From Schizophyllum amplum (lineage: Eukaryota; Basidiomycota; Agaricomycetes; Agaricales; Schizophyllaceae), in NCBI GenBank assembly GCA_007026445.1, contig VDMD01000007.1, positions 620,001 to 684,000 on the forward strand: a stretch of 64,000 bases of DNA. Direction: 5' to 3'. Under the pieces are notes generated by a model. It was not told where the DNA came from. It ran no database searches and worked only from the letters and a program-made list of their open reading frames with translations. A program made the translations under genes and the position numbers. Below, one piece after another: positions 54,880-64,000 of the stretch (positions are counted from its first letter, which is position 1; each line of letters opens with the position of its first letter).

Positions 54880-55262
54880 CTGGTCGTTAGGGTTAGGGTT
54901 AGACATCGTCACGTTCAAAAAGGAACCTCGGCCGAAGCCGAGGGGCGCCATCGCCTCGTCGCTACACGCCCCATTCACCACCCGCCATGATAGCAAGTAG
55001 ATCCGAAGGCGAGTATTACCGCCACCCCAGTTAATGCACACGTCGCAGCTCCACACCCCAACTGCGCAAGCCAGAGGAGTCGCACCGAAGTACTATCCTC
55101 AAGCAAGTGCCCGGAGTGACCCGAAATGCCGTCCTGGTCGCAGTCCACGACGAGACGCGGAGCAGAGAGACGCACAAGGAGGAGTGTCCTTATATAGACG
55201 GCGAGGGGATATCACGTGTCTTGCTCAGTCAGCCTTCTATTGTTCTACTTTGGGACCAGAGT
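54880..55262 (-). repeat. Duplicated promoter-plus-hairpin block, copy 2 (possible ncRNA gene)
   Basis: Inverted homologue of 45090-45495. It keeps the AAAGTAGAACAATAG motif, CACGTG (55213-55218), a TATA box (55188-55198), the hairpin with UUCG loop (54926-54943) followed by a T run, and a longer telomere-like tract reading CTAACCCTAACCCTAAC on the minus strand (54886-54902). It lies about 120 bp downstream of NADAR gene 3 on the same strand, mirroring copy 1 behind PARP A. Similarity stops after the telomere-like motif. Confidence 0.6.
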
Positions 55263-55378
55263 CTTGGCAATGGCCTCGCTCTCGAAGAAACCTCAGCTCG
55301 CCAGGAGGCAATGTCAGTTGTATGCGTGGTAGTCGGTACAAAGTACACAAAGCTATAGCCGCAGGGAGGTATCGTTGC

Positions 55379-56276
55379 TCAGTCAAGGGTGGTGCGACGC
55401 CGTAGTCTGTCTCTCAGCCTTCCCAATGCCTTTCCGAGTTCGTTCCTCCCGCGCCCGTCCTTGCCGATGCCCCAAAATGCATCAACAGGAGAGTCCTGAG
55501 TGTGTGATATGAGTTGCTGTCCACTATCAGAGACTGAGAGAAAGCCCACCTCCACGAGCTCCGCGTTTCCTGTGGCGAGCAGCTCGTCACGCAGCTCCTT
55601 GTGCTGAGTGAACTTGTGGTAGATCGCCTCGTCCATCTAAGGGTAGTTCAGTACTAGATGGGCTCAGAGCGATGCAGATACCTACCATGTCGATATTGAC
55701 CTTAAACCAGTCCGGGCGCTGCTGGGGTTTGAGACGACGCGCCTCTGATAATGCATCTCGCGGCCGAGGTGAGCACGTGCGTATGTGCTCCACGAGCTCA
55801 GGATGTGTATCCATGAACTGCAGCACTGTAAGTCCGAGCGGCATGACGCGAGAGCACACGCCACTCGCCTTGAAAGCCTGGAATAGATGCTCGCTTGTCG
55901 GGTATATCTTGCCCTTGTACTCGACTTGGTGCGAAGAGAAGTTCGTGAACCCATAGTGCGGCTGATTCCTGTCGTAAAACCCAATGCGCTGACGCGGGCG
56001 TGCTGTTCTGGGTGCCGGGCGAGGGGACTCGTCCCGCGGGCCAGGGAATTGGCTCTGCGACGACGGTGACGGCCCGCGCGTCGACGTCGCGAGGAACGTG
56101 TCGGCGGTCCTGTATGGCTGAGGGATGTTCGTGGTGATATTGGGGTATGTGCGTTGCGCCATTTGAGGCTGCTGGCCAATACGCTGGACTCTGCGGGGTC
56201 CGGGAACCCCGTGCAAGCTCGCATCGTTGGGATAAGGAGGGCGCGCCATTGTCGTTCTGCACATGCCTGATCGCAT
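55379..56276 (-). CDS. NADAR-domain protein 3
   Basis: Exons 55869-56276, 55686-55817, 55550-55636, 55379-55495; about 247 residues (238 if the Met at 56249 is used). A Pro/Arg-rich N-terminus of about 100 residues precedes the NADAR domain: QRIGFYDRNQPHYGFTNFSS, IYPTSEHLFQAFK, FMDTHPELVEHIRTC, DWFKVNIDM and DAFWGIGKDGRGRNELGKAL. Intron 1 (51 nt) starts GC (GCGAGT) and is in frame without stops, so retention would simply add 17 residues. No membrane tail is present, unlike NADAR 2. The gene is divergent from PARP C, with a MITE between them. Confidence 0.88.
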
Positions 56277-56791
56277 CTAGGGTGAGATTGCTATGTATGC
56301 CAGACAGAGAAGATAGACTCACAATTCAAGGGCTTAGCTACCGCAAGAGTATCAGTACTGACGGGGCGGCTGGACTCTCGACGAGGGGAAAGGCTATACG
56401 AGGAGAAAGAGAGGCGGCCTTTATGGATGGATCCGGATTCCGTAGCACTTGATGTCCTCGTGTAAGCCGCGCATCCTCCAATGTGGCTATGAATCGTCCG
56501 TTTCATGAATGCAGCCAGCCGGTGAGCGAATGGGACGAGCACGAGGCGGCGTAGCAATGCCTCGCGAATGCCGCATGCACCGGTCGGCGCCCAATGTGGC
56601 TGCTTCCCGCGAACCTCAGCCCAGTTCATGCTCAGAGAAGACAAAAGTCTTCTGCGCAGTATTGTCCCGTGATCTGGTTACAACAGAGCGAGGCTACTTA
56701 CAGCGATCAATGCATGGTGACTTGAAGTCTTGAACGAGAACAATGGAATTCCCGGCCCGGCGACAGCCGTCAATAGCTGCCGCTGTGACTA
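56277..56791. other. NADAR 3 upstream region
   Basis: About 510 bp between NADAR 3 and a TA-flanked MITE; presumably promoter. No gene recognised. Confidence 0.4.
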
Positions 56792-57358
56792 CCGTCGTGT
56801 GACGGGTAATGCAACACTTTTGGTCCACCAGCCACCGCTGCTCGTAATCATATTCGATTCTCTAGGAAATAATCACAGTACATCTTGGCATGAATATGCG
56901 CTACCACGATTTTTTTCAGAGCCCAGGAGTGAGGAGCAAATGTGTGCTGAGGGCGGCTCATTTCGGGGGTGTAATGCAACAGGCCATAACGCTGTGACGG
57001 GACCCAATGCAACACGCTCTTCTGTGCGTTGAATCCTCGTTTTCTCGCCAAAGCAAAGAGATAGAAATACTCCTATCATGATTTGCTTACGCCCCTAATA
57101 TTCTGGAGAATTAAGAGCCAAGATTGAGCGTGTGATGCCCTCGGTGCCAGCGGCAAGGGCCGTGAGAGAGCGATTCGAGGTGGTCGTGATTTTCTGCATT
57201 CTGCCCCAGAGGTTGGGGGGCCTTCAAACTTTACCACAGTATCTCAGAGTGTATGCCCTATCATCCTATGAAGTCTCTAAGAAATTGGCCCTCGTTTCAT
57301 TGTCCGGGAACGGTTTGTTGCATTACCCACAACTGTTGCATTACCCGTCACACGACGG
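56792..57358. mobile_element. TA-flanked MITE (family 1 relative), 567 bp
   Basis: Terminal inverted repeats of about 24 bp: CCGTCGTGTGACGGGTAATG at the left and the inverted copy at the right, flanked by TA (56790-56791, 57359-57360). Internal partial copies (ACGGGACCCAATGCAACA near 56996) repeat the end motif. It shares the layout CCGTC ... ACGGG ... ATGCA.CA with the MITE at 48301-48699, so both probably belong to one TA-target family. It separates the divergent genes NADAR 3 and PARP C. Confidence 0.85.
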
Positions 57359-57360
57359 TA

Positions 57361-57687
57361 CGTGACTAAACATCACATACTTTCTTTTCCCCATCATGTT
57401 CAGTTGTTGTAGCTGTTCATAAAGGCGTATTGGCTGCACGATTACCGCTCGGTCTGTTGCCACCTGTCTTTCATCAGTATGCTTTGTACTACGGTAGGTA
57501 ATAAACCACCGATCTGCACGGTCACCGCGCATTGTGTCGAAACGGGGTTCTCGGCCATGCGACAAACACGCTTCCACCGTCGGTGGGACCGCAGCGACGT
57601 GCAGGGACGATTTTTCTCTTCTCCCGCCACATGAAGCTCCACATGGTACTTAGGTGAGGAGCGCACTCCACATCTCCTACCTCCAAC
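57361..57687. promoter_or_regulatory. Proximal upstream region of PARP C
   Basis: About 330 bp between the MITE and the PARP C start codon. No clear TATA box or other motif is identified. Confidence 0.35.
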
Positions 57688-59256
57688 ATGTCGGCGTCGA
57701 CGCCTCACTACAAGGACTATCCTTTTGCTCACTGCGCGGACCTGCGACGTCCGAACCTCGGGCGCCTCAAGGGGCTCTCGCGGTCAGATCCAGAGTATGA
57801 TCAAGGTGAGGATGCGCATGAGCTTTATCCATGTTACTAATGCGTTCGTCAGTTTTACAGTTCTTCCTAGCGGGGTGGCTTCACCCTCACAAGCCCGTTC
57901 CGGATGTCCTCGATGTATACAAGCTTCCTCAGCCCTCAAGAAGCGTCAAGGCATACGAGAACTACAGGTAACGCCTACTGCATCTTATGCTCGGGATTAT
58001 TCCTCAATCGCGTCTGTGTACAGGGATAAAGTTACGTCTGAACTTCGTCGCTCACGCAAGACCTCGTCCGCCAACGAGACGCTGCTCTTCCACGGCACTC
58101 GACATACCTGTCTAGGTGATCCAAGCCTGTCAGGGACTTCCTTGTGCGACCGCTTCAGCTGCTACTCATGTGGTGTCATACGCGCTTCGTTCAAGAGAGA
58201 CAGATGCGGTACGCTCAACTCACGAGGTCTTAAACGTCAACTCATCGAAATCACAGGTCAGAGGCACTCGTTTAAGCGGTTGGTTCAACGAAGTATGCGT
58301 AAACGATGTCGTCTGATGCCCTCTTCAGGTTCGGCACCGGTATCTATGTCAGTTCTTGCTCTTCTAGTACGTTGTCACCCAGATCGACGGTTTCCCAATC
58401 TCTCATCTTTTCGCAGAAGCAGACGACTACTTTGACGACGGCGGTACCGACCCCGGAGTCCGCACGCTGCTAGTCAACAAGGTCGTCCTGGGACAGCCGC
58501 TTGAGCTACGCTTCAGCGATCCAAGTATCAGCGAGCCTCCACCGGCCCGCCACTCTGTAAGTGAGCCTACTGCACCCGCGTCAGCACGTTGTACTCACAG
58601 TATAGGTCATCGGGCTGCCCGGTGGAAATCTCAACTACCCGGAGACCGTCGTCTACGACGAAGACGCCATCCGGCCGGCCTACCTCATCAAGTATCGGTA
58701 CGACACGACTGTCAACGCAACGGCGACACCACCAGATACTTGCGCCTGCGCGACGGAGGTACCATGGGAGACCCAGGTCGACGGGTAAGTGATTTGCCTG
58801 ACTTTCTCTTTTGCCCATCTCACATCATGATCACAGGCTTGATATGCTGAAGAGCTTCATCCAGGGCGTTGACGGCGTCCTTCGGGGCGTACCAATCCCC
58901 GTCAACTTGAGACTACCGCCTCGCGGAGGATCGGACTCGGAGCGCATCGCGAGTACGCAGGTGAACGCAGAGGAGCGTCCAACTTCTCATCGGCGAACCG
59001 GCACAAGTCGTGATTTGACGGAGCAGAGCAACAGTGACCCTCCGAAGGCGGGGCGCGGGAAGGAGTGCGTTCCATTCAAAGTTTTCTGACTACGTTCTAA
59101 TCCACCCTCAGCATAATGTCTTTGTTCCGCAGCATCTGGTCTGACGATGTCGTCGAAGTGGAGGTCGCTGCCAATGTAGATGACTCCTCGGATTCGGATG
59201 GCGACGAGGAGAAGGACATCTCGGTGCTGATCTCCCAGTTTGCTTTCTTGTCGTGA
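57688..59256 (+). CDS. PARP-type ADP-ribosyltransferase C, finger-less, with acidic C-terminal tail
   Basis: About nine exons, roughly 390 residues. There are no N-terminal finger modules; the protein starts near the linker region (FFLAGWLHPHKPVPDVLDVY ... YENYR). The catalytic triad is conserved: His in LLFHGTRHTC, Tyr in FGTGIYVSSCSSK, Glu in LNYPETVVYDEDAIRPAYLI. The Cys cluster between the first two motifs is kept in altered form (LCDRFSCYSCGVI). Unlike the others it has about 115 extra residues, ending in an acidic segment (VEVEVAANVDDSSDSDGDEE). A short 16-nt exon upstream of the Tyr exon is needed to hold the frame; that join is the weakest part of the model. Confidence 0.8.
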
Positions 59257-59717
59257 ATGGGTATGTTCTCGAGGTTTATCTATTCTATCCCCGTGATGCT
59301 TTGCTGCTATTGTATGCTACTTTGTCATATATCTGGATCTATCCTATGGGCGAATTTCTTGATCAACTCGTGTACTCACCAGAGCCGCCATGTGAGGTAC
59401 GCAGGTTTTTTGCACTCCGTACCGCTATTCTGAACGTTACGATGGTAGTGATCGTGAACTCAAGTTCTCCTTTCTGTCATCGAGAGGAGAAACCGCGACG
59501 TGTTAGTGAGGCTGCCGGCATTGGCGGGTATCGATGTTGCCAAATCAACACGCGTCAAGCAGCACCTGCGCCTCGTGTTAGCAGCATGCCCCGCAGCCTA
59601 CTAGGTTTCACGCATCGTGGACGCCTTGCTGGTCATAGCGTATATCAGGCTTCAGGGACGCCGTCGAGGCATTGCTAGACTCATTCTCGACGCACCCAGT
59701 CGTCTCATCTCAACATC
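59257..59717. other. Intergenic, PARP C to PARP D
   Basis: About 460 bp in head-to-tail orientation between two PARP genes. No recognised feature. Confidence 0.4.
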
Positions 59718-61283
59718 ATGGCCGCGCCCCTATGCGACGTACGCATTCTTTTTTCGCGGGCAGTGTCGCATGTACCCGAGCTCACCCTGGTTTTCAGAAT
59801 TGCTTCATGCAGCCAGCTGTCTCTGGGTCGGCGTATTGTGGGAAGGCGTGTGAGGACAAGGATAAGTGCGAGGTGCGTGCTGCGCGTGAGCTCTGCGAGG
59901 AGGCGATCGTTGATTTGCGTGGCAGCTCTGTCACAAGAAAACTAAATACAAGGGCGGCAAGCGGCCTTCGGCGTTTTGCAGCATGTCCTGCGCGGACAAG
60001 GCGAAGGCGAAGTCCTCGCCGTCTAGATCTCCATCAGTGAGCACCTCCTCGACCGCGAATGGGCCAGGTGAGCGTCGTATAATATATGATTATTTACATG
60101 TCCGCTGGGCTAACATTCGGCATACAGCGTGCGCTATTCTCGGATGCAAGCGCGCCGCTCATCAGAATACGGACGGTACTTACGGGCGCTACTGCTCGAC
60201 CTCGCACAAAAAGTAGGTGTAAGTAAAGACGAGCATCTCACCGTATCCTGATTCCTGCATAGACTCGGCCAGAATATTTGCCTGTACTGCCGTAAGGGCG
60301 AGAAGCGCGGAAACTCTGCGTTTTGTAGCCGCACCTGCAGAGACGAGGCGGCAAAGAAAGGCCCGCTGCTCCTAGAAATCCCCTCGGACCACAATGTGTT
60401 CGCCAGCGGTACGTGTGACTTCGGTCAACGTGAGTCTGTCGTAATGATGGCGTTCAATGGCAGTCGCCAAGCAGTTCAGCGACACTTGGAGACACCCGAC
60501 GCGCTGCCCCGCCGTGAAGCGTGTCTACAAGATCATACCTAGTAACGCAGCTCATGACCGATACGACAATTACCGGTAAGTCTGCCGCACCTAGGCTCTC
60601 GCTGCTCTCATTCAAGTACTTCCCAGTGCAACGGTCGAAGCGCGTGGAAACTTTGCAGCCCAGGGAATGACGGCGGGCAACGAGCAGCGCCGCTGGCACG
60701 GCACGAAGCGCAACTGCACGCTAGGCGACATGGGCCAGACGACTATGTGTGGCGATCAGACGTGCAGCCTTTGCAGCATAATCAAGACCTCCTTCGACCT
60801 GAACCTCTTCGGCAAGAATACGGGCTGGGGCAGGTAAGCGACATCACGCTTCACCGCCGTATCAGCCCAACTGACCGTGGCTAGGTTCGGTAGGGGTATC
60901 TACACTTCGTCGACATCCTCAAAGTGAGTGTGGGCGAGTTGCATCAGCCGTTGGTTCTCATAAGTCACAGGTCGAACGACTACGTGTCCAACCTCGCGGC
61001 CAGCGTTGCATCGCCATTGAAGGCGATGCTGCTTAACCGCGTCGTAGTTGGGAAGGGCGACAAGACTTATTTCAATCACTCGACATGGACCAGTGCACCG
61101 CCTGGATTTGACTCCGTGAGCTACATACCGAGAGGAACTGCCTCTATGATGCTGACGGCGCATGTGCAGGTCTTGGCAGAGCCCTTGACTATTCCGCTCG
61201 CAGGCGCCCTGAACTATGACGAGGTGGTCGTCTATCGCAATGAGGCCATCCGACCTGCCTACTTGATCATGTATAAGGCTTGA
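59718..61283 (+). CDS. PARP-type ADP-ribosyltransferase D with four Cys-rich fingers
   Basis: About nine exons, roughly 400 residues. The finger modules come in the same order as PARP A: LCDNCFMQP ... AYCGKACED; LCHKKTKYKG ... AFCSMSCAD; CAILGCKRA ... YCSTSHKK; ICLYCRKGE ... AFCSRTCRD. The linker (VAKQFSDTW ... YKIIPSNAAHDRYDNYR) precedes the catalytic domain: His in RRWHGTKRNC, Cys cluster CGDQTCSLCSII, Tyr in FGRGIYTSSTSSK (39-nt exon), VVVGKGDKT and Glu in LNYDEVVVYRNEAIRPAYLI. All triad residues are intact, and this is the cleanest PARP of the set. It is convergent with NADAR 4, whose stop lies about 630 bp away. Confidence 0.87.
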
Positions 61284-61915
61284 CGACCTACCGCATGGAA
61301 TCTCAGTGCTTGGCTATAGCGTCTCCACTAAGTACTTGCTGCGCTGGTCGCTCGCTCATTGTATTCAAGTTTTAGTAACTGCAAGCTCTCGTGTTGTCGT
61401 TCACGCTCCCCATTAATGCACTACTGCTTAGCATATTTTCTTCACGACCTACATTGTTTCTAGAAAGTCTGATTTACGTGAAGGGATACTTACTCGGACT
61501 TCCAAACTTCGTTTGCGGTGGATACAGCACGTGCATGCGGTCGCAGACCTCGGAATGTTGAACGTAGGTGAACGCAGTTCAATAAAGAGTCGTAGCTTGG
61601 TGAATTTGGAAGCAAATCACGAGAAAAATGGGCTACTCATTCTATCCAGTGGCTTCCCTGCAGTACACATGGTACATAAGATAAGATACTTATGCCGAAC
61701 TCGACAGCCAGCCGTTGAATAGAGCGAACAAAGACACTCCTAAAGGCGTACATGGATGGCATGGATCGGTATATAGAGCATGGACGCATAAATATGGATG
61801 GTAAGGGCTTCGCATCTGGCTGCTGTGGGCCGACAAGCCGGCAGGCTGTTCTCGCAATCAATTCTGGTCGTACGGTTAGAAGTCCGCATAAGGCAAGAAG
61901 TGCGCGCTCACCTTT
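61284..61915. other. Convergent intergenic, PARP D / NADAR 4
   Basis: About 630 bp holding two 3' regions. No repeat, RNA gene or ORF is supported. Confidence 0.45.
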
Positions 61916-62826
61916 TCATCGCCTTTGATTGCGCAATTTCGTCCTCAGGCGCATAAGGGCCTTGCCCAGCTCGTTTCGTCCCTTCCCGCTCGTCCCGATG
62001 CCCCAGAACGCGTCCTGAGCCGAGTCCTACTTCGCGATCAACACGCTTTTCGACCAAAATATAGCCGGGCAACACACCTCTACTAGCTCCGCATCTCCTG
62101 TGGCCAGGAGCTCCCCACGCAGCGTTGCGTGCTGCGTGAATTTATGCTCAATGACAAGATCCATCTATCGCAGATATCAGGTACTCAACGCAAAGAAAAG
62201 GATAGGATAGAATACCATCTGCACATTGACCTTCTTCCAGTCCTTACGCTCCTCCTTCTGAAAGCGATGCGCCTCCGTAAAGGCCGAGCGCGGATTAGGC
62301 AAGGCCCTCCGGATATGCTCGGCTATCTGAGGTCGATGGGGCAGGAACTAGACGTACGCCATATGAGCTTCGGCACCCTCGCTTGACGTTCGCAAGCGGA
62401 ACGCACCTTGAGCGCTTGAAACAAATGCTCGCTCGTAGGGTAAACCTTACCCTCGTAGGTCACGGGGTGATCGGAGAAGTTGGTGAAGCCATAGTGCGGA
62501 TCGTGTTTGTGGTAGAAAAGAATGCGCTGCTGGGCAGAGGGATACGCTGCCTTGCCAGCCTGAGAACGGCCACCGTGTTGGCGGGGAGTCGGTAGACCGC
62601 GAGTGGTCGGCGCTGTCGTCCGCGGTGCATTGCCTTTCGCTGGAAGACACCAGTACACGGGATTGAATATGCGGAATGGGGAGGGACGCGCGGTTTTGTT
62701 CGAGGGGGCACGTCCACCAGATTGTGGCGTCTGCGCAAACGCAGGAGAGCGGCCCGCCCCTGGAGGAACGTGTTGGCTTCGGGCAGATTTACTGCCAGCG
62801 GTTTGACGCCGCGAGGGGGCGGGCAT
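61916..62826 (-). CDS. NADAR-domain protein 4
   Basis: Exons 62407-62826, 62216-62347, 62078-62164, 61916-62026; about 249 residues. A basic, Pro/Gln/Ser-rich N-terminus of about 100 residues precedes the NADAR domain: RILFYHKHDPHYGFTNFSDH (identical in this block to NADAR 2), VYPTSEHLFQALK, FLPHRPQIAEHIRR, DWKKVNVQM and DAFWGIGTSGKGRNELGKAL, ending RTKLRNQRR. No membrane tail. All exon joins keep frame with GT-AG introns. Internal exon lengths equal those of the three paralogues. Confidence 0.88.
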
Positions 62827-64000
62827 GGAGCGATGAAGACGCGGGAAATTGGGTGACCTGATGAGAGTGTGGGCGGATGGGAGCTTGAACCCAAGAAGAC
62901 TTCGGCCAGCTATATGTATGAACTTGACTTGGCAGTGCCGCTGCGCCGCCAGAATACAGCCGATGAGGGATCACGGCAAGGCCAGAGTTCAAAAATGAAA
63001 GCAATTGACTCCCTCATGCTACTGACTGGGGTGAGTCTTCCGCATGCCGTTTACACGCACTAGAACTGAGCGCTGACGGCAGAATGGAGAAATCAAATAT
63101 CACGGTGGGATAAAAGCTGGATCAAAGGCGCGGCGAGGCGGGCCGTGTTCATATACTTTACTTGAGCGCCCAACGCCCAAGCAACCTTGCGCGGACAGTC
63201 GTCGCTCCTAGTTGTTTCTCGACCTCATGCAAATACAACTTACGCGAAGACTACGACGCTGACTTGCAACAAGATGACATTCCTGTTCAAAATGCTTGCC
63301 TTCATGGTTCAGAGTGGCAGTGGAGCCTTCTCATCCATTGCATGAAGACCCTTGTTGCGATGGTCCTCGCCGTCTTCGCGTGCCCTAAGACTGCAGTAAG
63401 AGATACCTTTTCGACGTCGTCTACTCTGCAGTGCCGGAAATTGAGAGGGACCGTGCTCATGGACCTTTCGACCTCATCGGGTCGGACCTGGCGCATAAAT
63501 TTTGATAAAATGAATCAGAAATGTACCAAGCCACTCTCACGTTCTCATGCGCTCTGACGGTCTCGGGATGCCAGGACAGTCTGTGCAAACAAGCAGTACA
63601 ATGTCTATTCTCGTCAGATTCTCGTGGTACTTGTGTTATGCAGTGACAGCCTCATGACTACCGCAGTCTTGAATCCGAGGTAATCGAGCATGGGCGGGCG
63701 CCACCAGTCACGAACGCCCTGGCGCGTTGGCGCCGGGGATGGAAGCGCTGAGAAGGCATTGAGGACGTGGCAACGGGATGAAATTGTGCTATTGTCTTCT
63801 GTTTCCACGAGATGAGCAGCTAGGACGCCGGCGCAGTACTCACGGTGAGAGATCATGATATCCATATGCCAATTTACTACTACGTACCAGAATAGGCGTG
63901 TCGTCAAGGGTGACTCTCATCCGCAGGAGGTTATTAGTCTTATTGCCAACGCGAACCTGCACTCTGCGAGATATATCTCCGGATTTCTGAAGGGCCTCAC
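62827..64000. other. Right end of window, no supported gene
   Basis: About 1.2 kb upstream of NADAR 4. A few open stretches occur (for example a short plus-strand frame with YLFDVVYSAVPEIERDRAHG near 63390-63460) that could be exon fragments of a gene running off the window, but I cannot identify them. Confidence 0.3.

Overview
The window is fungal nuclear DNA, almost certainly from an agaricomycete basidiomycete (wood-decay or mushroom lineage; Polyporales is a guess). Genes have many short introns of about 50-70 bases. The locus holds a Plavaka-type transposase, an F-box protein, a Ty3/gypsy element and a multi-pass membrane protein of the kind common in Agaricomycetes. Housekeeping genes are clearly recognisable: MCD4 (GPI ethanolamine phosphate transferase), VPS71/ZNHIT1, SEM1/DSS1, a phosphate/glycerophosphodiester permease and an NmrA-like protein.

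Layout. 0.2-1.5 kb: F-box-like gene (-). 2.18-24.47 kb: one 22.3-kb composite mobile element. It is a Ty3/gypsy retrotransposon on the minus strand with two apparently identical 672-bp LTRs and a 4-bp target duplication. It is broken twice: a 405-bp hAT-like MITE sits in pol (8-bp target duplication), and a 9.0-kb Plavaka DNA transposon sits in the gag-protease frame (10-bp terminal inverted repeats, 2-bp AT duplication). The Plavaka element carries its transposase and a divergent partner gene. 24.85-28.58 kb: MCD4. 28.97-29.05 kb: intron-containing tRNA, probably Arg(CCG). 32.4-38.7 kb: VPS71, a cystathionine beta-lyase/mevalonate kinase fusion gene and an NmrA-like gene. 49.8-54.3 kb: membrane protein, SEM1 and an MFS permease.

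The most striking content is spread over 29.8-62.8 kb. Four NADAR-domain genes are interleaved with four PARP-type ADP-ribosyltransferase genes, two of which have four Cys-rich finger modules in front of the catalytic domain. The four NADAR genes keep exactly the same sizes for internal exons 2 and 3 (132 and 87 nt), and three PARPs share a 39-nt exon with the H-Y-E tyrosine. They are therefore lineage-expanded paralogues that stayed near each other. PARPs write ADP-ribose, and characterised NADAR enzymes remove ADP-ribose from guanine. The locus thus looks like a writer/eraser ADP-ribosylation array, conceptually similar to bacterial DarT-NADAR toxin-antitoxin pairs. Function here is inferred, not shown.

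The same interval is rich in small inverted-repeat elements. It also holds a duplicated block of about 400 bp with a conserved promoter (CACGTG, TATA), a UUCG hairpin and a telomere-complement motif. One copy lies just 3' of a PARP gene and the other just 3' of a NADAR gene.
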